60,142 nt of DNA from Polyangium aurulentum (GTDB lineage Bacteria > Myxococcota_A > Polyangia > Polyangiales > Polyangiaceae). Position numbers and translations under genes: made by a program. How positions within the stretch are numbered: the stretch's first letter is position 1; the number at the start of each line of letters is the position of its first letter. Below the pieces are notes generated by a model, which did not search any database, was not told where the DNA came from, and worked only from the letters and a program-made list of their open reading frames with translations. This document shows, piece after piece, positions 56,468 to 60,142 of this stretch. The stretch spans positions 1-60,142 of the forward strand of contig CAMCKZ010000008.1 of assembly GCA_945875545.1 (NCBI GenBank). Reading direction: 5' to 3'.

Positions 56468-58336
56468 ATGTGCGGAATAGTCGCTTTCATCGGGGGTCGC
56501 CTTGCGACTCCGGTCCTCGTCGAGGGCCTTCGTAAGCTCGAGTACCGGGGGTACGATTCAGCGGGTGTTGCCGTGCACGCAGGAGGCGACCTCTCGGTGG
56601 TGCGCGCCGTGGGAAAACTCGCGAATCTCGACGCCGCGTTGGCCAAAGCACCCCTCACGGGAACGGTGGGTATCGGTCACACCCGCTGGGCGACTCACGG
56701 GCGGCCGAGTGAGGCCAACGCGCATCCGCATGTCTCCGGGCCGGTGGCGGTGGTCCACAACGGAATCATCGAAAACCACGTGGCGCTGAGGTGCGAACTC
56801 GAGGCCCAAGGCGTGCAGTTTGCGAGCGACACCGACACCGAGATCGTCGCGCATCTCGTCGCGCGCGCTCTCGCGGCCGGGGCGCAGTCGCTCGAAGACG
56901 CCGTCCGAAAAGCGTTGCGCTTGGTGCATGGCGCGTACGCCATCGCGGTGCTCTCGAAGACCGACCCGAATGTGATCGTGCTTGCCAAAGATCAGTCGCC
57001 GCTCGTCCTCGGTTTGGGCGACGGAGAACTCATCGCGGCCAGCGATATTCCAGCAATTCTGTCCACCACGCGCGACGTCATCTTTCTCCAAGACGGCGAA
57101 ATGGCCGTCCTTCGCCGCACCACCCGAGACGGCGAAATCGTCCTCGAAGCGAGCCTGCACACGATGAGCGGAGAGCCCGTGGTGCGCGCGCCAAAGCGCA
57201 TCGATTGGTCGCCGGCCCAGGCTGAAAAGGGCGGCTACAAACACTTCATGCTCAAAGAAATTCACGAGCAGCCGCGGGCCATTGAAGACACGCTGCGAGG
57301 GCGTATTTCTCTCGAAGGTGACGACGTCGTTTCGCAAGAACTGGGCCTGACCGACGCCGTCGCGAAAGACATCGATCGCGTTTATTTCGTGGCGTGCGGC
57401 ACAAGTTCCCACGCGGCCATGGCGGGCCGTTATTGGGTCGAAGCTCTGTCGCGCGTTCCCGCGCAGGTCGAGATCGCAAGCGAAGTGCGCTACCGAGATC
57501 CGGTCTTTACGCCGCGCGATCTCGTGGTCGCGGTCAGTCAATCGGGTGAAACGAGCGACACGCTGGCAGCCGTAAAAGCGGCGCGTGCGGGCGGTGCACG
57601 CGTGCTTGCCATCGCCAACGTTCTTGACAGCGCCATTCCTCGCGGCAGTGATGGTGCATTCTACACGCATGCGGGGCCCGAGATTGGCGTGGCCTCCACC
57701 AAGTGTTTCACGACGCAGCTTGTGGCCATGCTGCTTTTGGCCGTGTGGCTCGGCCGGCGCCGCGAAACGCTTTCGCGTGAAAGGGCGAAGGCGGTGCTTG
57801 ACGGGCTCTCCCATGTGCCGGCGCTGATGCGCGAGGTTCTCGAACAAGACGCCGCGATTCGCGTCTTGGCCCGGCGCCACATGAAGGCCCGCGACATGCT
57901 CTTTCTAGGCCGCGGCGTGGGCTTTCCGATCGCCCTCGAAGGTGCGCTGAAAGTGAAAGAGATAAGCTACGTTCACGCGGAGGGCTACGCGGCCGGCGAG
58001 ATGAAACACGGGCCGATTGCCCTCATCGACGACGCGATGCCCGTGGTCATCGTCTGCCCGCGCGACAACCATTTTGAAAAAACAGCATCGAATCTGCAAG
58101 AGGTTCGTGCCCGCGAAGGCCAGATCATCGCCGTCGGAACACAAGGCGACGAAGAGCTGGCGAAGCTCGTGGTGCAGCAAGGCGGCGACCTCGTGACGGT
58201 GCCCGCGTGCGCACCGGAACTTGTGCATTTGCTCACGGTTGTTCCGCTCCAACTCCTCGCGTACCACATGGCCGATCTCAAAGGCACCGACGTAGACCAG
58301 CCGCGAAACCTTGCCAAAACGGTCACCGTCGAATGA
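56468..58336 (+). CDS. glmS: Glutamine:fructose-6-phosphate aminotransferase (isomerizing)
   Basis: 622 residues, full length. The N-terminal nucleophile Cys is C2 (MCGIVAFIGG), followed by RGYDSAGVA and TRWATHGRPS of the glutaminase domain (about 1-240). Two SIS domains follow, with ACGTSSHAAMAG and SQSGETSDTLAA (phosphosugar site) and EVASTK-like IGVASTKCFTTQ. It ends with DVDQPRNLAKTVTVE, the conserved C terminus with the LAKTVTVE tail. It makes glucosamine 6-phosphate for peptidoglycan and lipopolysaccharide. I saw no glmS ribozyme or sRNA site in the 93-base upstream gap. Overlaps the next gene by four bases. Confidence 0.96.
   Translation: MCGIVAFIGGRLATPVLVEGLRKLEYRGYDSAGVAVHAGGDLSVVRAVGKLANLDAALAKAPLTGTVGIGHTRWATHGRPSEANAHPHVSGPVAVVHNGIIENHVALRCELEAQGVQFASDTDTEIVAHLVARALAAGAQSLEDAVRKALRLVHGAYAIAVLSKTDPNVIVLAKDQSPLVLGLGDGELIAASDIPAILSTTRDVIFLQDGEMAVLRRTTRDGEIVLEASLHTMSGEPVVRAPKRIDWSPAQAEKGGYKHFMLKEIHEQPRAIEDTLRGRISLEGDDVVSQELGLTDAVAKDIDRVYFVACGTSSHAAMAGRYWVEALSRVPAQVEIASEVRYRDPVFTPRDLVVAVSQSGETSDTLAAVKAARAGGARVLAIANVLDSAIPRGSDGAFYTHAGPEIGVASTKCFTTQLVAMLLLAVWLGRRRETLSRERAKAVLDGLSHVPALMREVLEQDAAIRVLARRHMKARDMLFLGRGVGFPIALEGALKVKEISYVHAEGYAAGEMKHGPIALIDDAMPVVIVCPRDNHFEKTASNLQEVRAREGQIIAVGTQGDEELAKLVVQQGGDLVTVPACAPELVHLLTVVPLQLLAYHMADLKGTDVDQPRNLAKTVTVE
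57655..57665. repeat. TGYA-N3-TRCA element
   Basis: TGCATTCTACA in glmS, read as Gly-Ala-Phe-Tyr-Thr. Confidence 0.5.
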
Positions 58337-59655
58337 CGTCTCTCAGTGCCGACTGGACTCATCGCCGTGGCGATTTGCTGGGCTCCCGCTTTGTTCGCGG
58401 AAACGTCGCCGAGGCCAAGCCCCGCGTCGCGTGGACGTGGAAGCCCGCGCATGGCGGGCGCGTCGATCAGATTCGCATCGCCGGCGACAGCATTTATGTC
58501 GTCACGATGCCGCCCGGTTTGCCCGGCTGGACGCACGCGATGGTGCACATTCTCGATGCCAAATTGGGCAAAGAGCGCGTGTCGCGTCGCCTTCCTGATC
58601 CGGCCCCCGTCGGCGCTTTGGCGCTTGGTCCGCGCTCGCTCCATTTGGCCGTGGCCGGCGATACGGTGGCCCCGTACCACTACGCCCTTGAGCGCGAAAC
58701 GCTTCGACCCCAACGCCGAACCGCGCTCCCGCTCGTGACGAGTGGCCTCGAAGACGACGTGCTCGATCTCTGGGCACCGAGCGACGAACGCGTGGCCGTG
58801 GAGGTCGAGCTCGGAGCGGAGCGGGCGCGTCGATTCGGTTGGGTAGACTTGGCCTCGCGTCGTGGGTCGTTGCGGGCCCATGAAGGGGGCTTGGCGGCCG
58901 GCGACCGGGGGGGGCCTCCCCGGGACGCCGCAGTGTCCGGCGAGTTCCTGGTGGTGCCTGTACCGGGCGCCATTGGGCCGCCCCAGAGCGCCGCTGGGGC
59001 CCATCGCATGGGGGTTTCCGAGGTCACGGGCGGGGGCGAGGCATCAAAGGGCTCCAGCCCGCCACCAGCCGCCGTATGGGTTCTGTCTTCCCTCGAGCAG
59101 CCCGTGGCTGCTACCACAATTATCGGCGGTGAGTCCTCGGTGACCTGCGTGTTTGCGGCGATGGCAACCGGCGGCGAAAACGACTTGGACGTGGAGGTCT
59201 TGACGATGGACCGCGCCACTTCCGTCGTGCGCCAGCGCCATTTCGCGCGCATGTCTGGGGCGCCCGCCCGCGCGTTTTCGGGCTTTCGAGGGGTGCGCAC
59301 CCCCGCGGGAAATCTCTACTTGCAGCCCGTGGTTGCGGGCGGTGCGTCGTGGGGATTGGCCCTGCGGCTTTCGAGCGGCGCGGGCGCGCAAGAGGGCGTA
59401 TTGCTGGGTCCGCGCGGCGTGAACCTGTGTTTCGGCACCGACGACGCGCTCGTCGTCTTGCGGGAAAAGGCCGCGGGGATCGTGACGTTGGCGGCCCTCG
59501 ATGCGCAATCGACGGGCGGGCTTCAAGGGCGGCGCGCCAAATCGCTTTGGGCCCTCGACGTCGCCGACGCGGGCGAGGGTGTCGTGGCGTACGCGGGCCA
59601 GCCGGGCATCGTGTTGCGCTCAACGAAAGCCGTGTCCCTCGTCGCGCTCGCGTAG
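58333..59655 (+). CDS. Beta-propeller-like protein of unknown function
   Basis: 440 residues from the ATG at 58333, which overlaps the glmS stop (ATGA). No signal peptide, so it is probably cytoplasmic. Repeated strand-turn patterns (DQIRIAGDSIYVVTMPPG, LALGPRSLHLAVAGDT, VFAAMATGGENDLDVE) look like blades of a beta-propeller or a WD40/PQQ-like fold, with a flexible Gly/Pro/Ser-rich insert near residue 195-250. No clear family. Coupled to glmS, so it may have a cell-wall-related role, which is inference. A run of eight G at about 58907-58914 lies in the insert. Confidence 0.55.
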   Translation: MTSLSADWTHRRGDLLGSRFVRGNVAEAKPRVAWTWKPAHGGRVDQIRIAGDSIYVVTMPPGLPGWTHAMVHILDAKLGKERVSRRLPDPAPVGALALGPRSLHLAVAGDTVAPYHYALERETLRPQRRTALPLVTSGLEDDVLDLWAPSDERVAVEVELGAERARRFGWVDLASRRGSLRAHEGGLAAGDRGGPPRDAAVSGEFLVVPVPGAIGPPQSAAGAHRMGVSEVTGGGEASKGSSPPPAAVWVLSSLEQPVAATTIIGGESSVTCVFAAMATGGENDLDVEVLTMDRATSVVRQRHFARMSGAPARAFSGFRGVRTPAGNLYLQPVVAGGASWGLALRLSSGAGAQEGVLLGPRGVNLCFGTDDALVVLREKAAGIVTLAALDAQSTGGLQGRRAKSLWALDVADAGEGVVAYAGQPGIVLRSTKAVSLVALA

Positions 59656-59668
59656 CCCGATGGCGCCA

Positions 59669-59695
59669 ACGGGGCCGACGGGGCCGACGGGGCCG
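59669..59695. repeat. Nine-base tandem repeat, three units
   Basis: ACGGGGCCG repeated three times just after the stop of the propeller-like gene, in the 173-base gap before the VWA lipoprotein. Confidence 0.65.
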
Positions 59696-59828
59696 GCCTT
59701 TCCAGTTGAGGCGAAGGAATCCCAACAGATTAGAATCGGCACCCCACAGAAACATTCCCGCGGTGCGCGCTTTGCTTTGTTCGGCGGTTCGCGTGCTAAG
59801 CAGCACGGCTGCACCCGTGATAAGCACC

Positions 59829-60142
59829 ATGATCTCGAAATCGCCCCATTCCCGACCCCGCCGGTTTCCCAATCTCGTCACCGCGTCTGTCATCACCGGG
59901 GCCATCGTTGGTTTCGGGTGCATGAGTCGTCCCATCGCCGAGGTGGAACCCATCGTTTCGTCCAGCGTTGAGTACAAAATCAACCTGAAGGGCGTCGACA
60001 AAGTCGACCTCCTTTTCGCGATCGACAACTCCGCATCCATGGCCGACAAGCAAAAAGTGCTTGGCGAAGCGGTTCCAAAACTCGTCGGGCGGCTGCTCAA
60101 TCCCCTATGCAAAAAGGGCAACGGTTCTGGCGCAACGGTGGG
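59829..60142 (+). CDS. VWA-domain lipoprotein, 5' part
   Basis: About 104 residues from the ATG at 59829 to the right edge, no stop. The basic start and hydrophobic segment end in a lipobox-like GFGC (Cys about residue 31). The mature part begins a von Willebrand A domain: LKGVDKVDLLFAIDNSASMADKQKVLG with the MIDAS DXSXS in DNSASM (about 64-69). Polyangia carry families of such lipoproteins with metal-dependent adhesion domains, usually about 400-700 residues long. Function on the cell surface is inferred. Diverges from nothing; follows the propeller-like gene. Confidence 0.65.
   Translation, partial: MISKSPHSRPRRFPNLVTASVITGAIVGFGCMSRPIAEVEPIVSSSVEYKINLKGVDKVDLLFAIDNSASMADKQKVLGEAVPKLVGRLLNPLCKKGNGSGATV

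Noticed and set aside
56558-57880. 440-residue minus-strand open frame
   Set aside because: Antisense to glmS, which has all conserved motifs.
1-60142. CRISPR arrays, insertion sequences, integrase/att sites, prophage genes
   Set aside because: None seen: no regularly spaced long repeats, no transposase or integrase motifs on either strand.

Overview
The window is a gene-dense, high-GC stretch (about 60-65% G+C by eye) of a Gram-negative bacterial chromosome. I count about 50 genes on both strands. The mix points to the Myxococcota, most likely Polyangia: three large 7TMR-DISM sensory histidine kinases, a eukaryotic-type Ser/Thr kinase with a C-terminal membrane anchor, HD-GYP proteins, a PEGA-type protein, a DUF4388 domain, Roadblock/LC7 and many short lipoproteins of no known family. 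Taxonomy is inferred, because there is no rRNA. I saw no tRNA, rRNA, CRISPR array, insertion sequence or prophage, so this looks like ordinary chromosome rather than an island.

Layout. 1-2168: 3'-truncated DISM kinase (-). 2260-4672: lipoprotein and MOP-type flippase (+). 4693-8377: minus-strand run of UbiA-type prenyltransferase, amidohydrolase (a likely futalosine menaquinone pair), lipoprotein and exported protein. 8455-11372: threonine ammonia-lyase, methylmalonyl-CoA epimerase, PEGA protein, lipoprotein (+). 11391-14415: STAS-like protein, then a glycan-type cluster of FAD oxidoreductase, GT2 and a 47-residue membrane protein (-). 14564-18575: ssb, gcvP, lipoprotein (+). 18639-21391: methyltransferase and Ser/Thr kinase (-). 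21463-24653: UbiB-like kinase coupled to a lytic transglycosylase (+). 24662-27621: ccmB, small ORFs, BFD-type [2Fe-2S] protein, queD, metallo-beta-lactamase-fold hydrolase. 27635-30003: Roadblock protein coupled to a GAF/HD-GYP protein (-). 30239-33479: translationally coupled ferredoxin reductase, MerR regulator and diiron oxygenase (+). 33558-36135: SRPBCC remnant, hotdog protein, aminotransferase, PduO-type adenosyltransferase. 36218-42061: ctpA-pdxJ-acpS-nnr operon (-). 42142-49518: dicarboxylate symporter, tandem-kinase sensor, serS, a PLP dehydratase. 49695-52460: udk and a MshEN/HD-GYP/DUF4388 protein. 52469-56374: thioesterase and a second tandem-kinase sensor (-). 56468-60142: glmS, a propeller-like protein and a 5' part of a VWA lipoprotein (+).

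How the genes fit together. Methylmalonyl-CoA epimerase and the cobalamin adenosyltransferase fit an adenosylcobalamin-dependent methylmalonyl-CoA route. Signalling is heavy: three paralogous DISM kinases and two unusual HD-GYP proteins. The reductase-MerR-diiron trio looks like a self-contained, self-regulated oxygenase module with unknown substrate.

The most unusual signal is not a gene. It is a short interrupted palindrome, TGCA-N3-TGCA. I found 23 exact copies and 15 symmetric relaxed copies (TGYA-N3-TRCA) over the 60 kb, where base composition predicts about one or two. Sites lie mostly inside genes, on all three codon phases, so the conserved thing is the DNA and not the protein. It behaves like a genome-wide DNA mark of unknown function.
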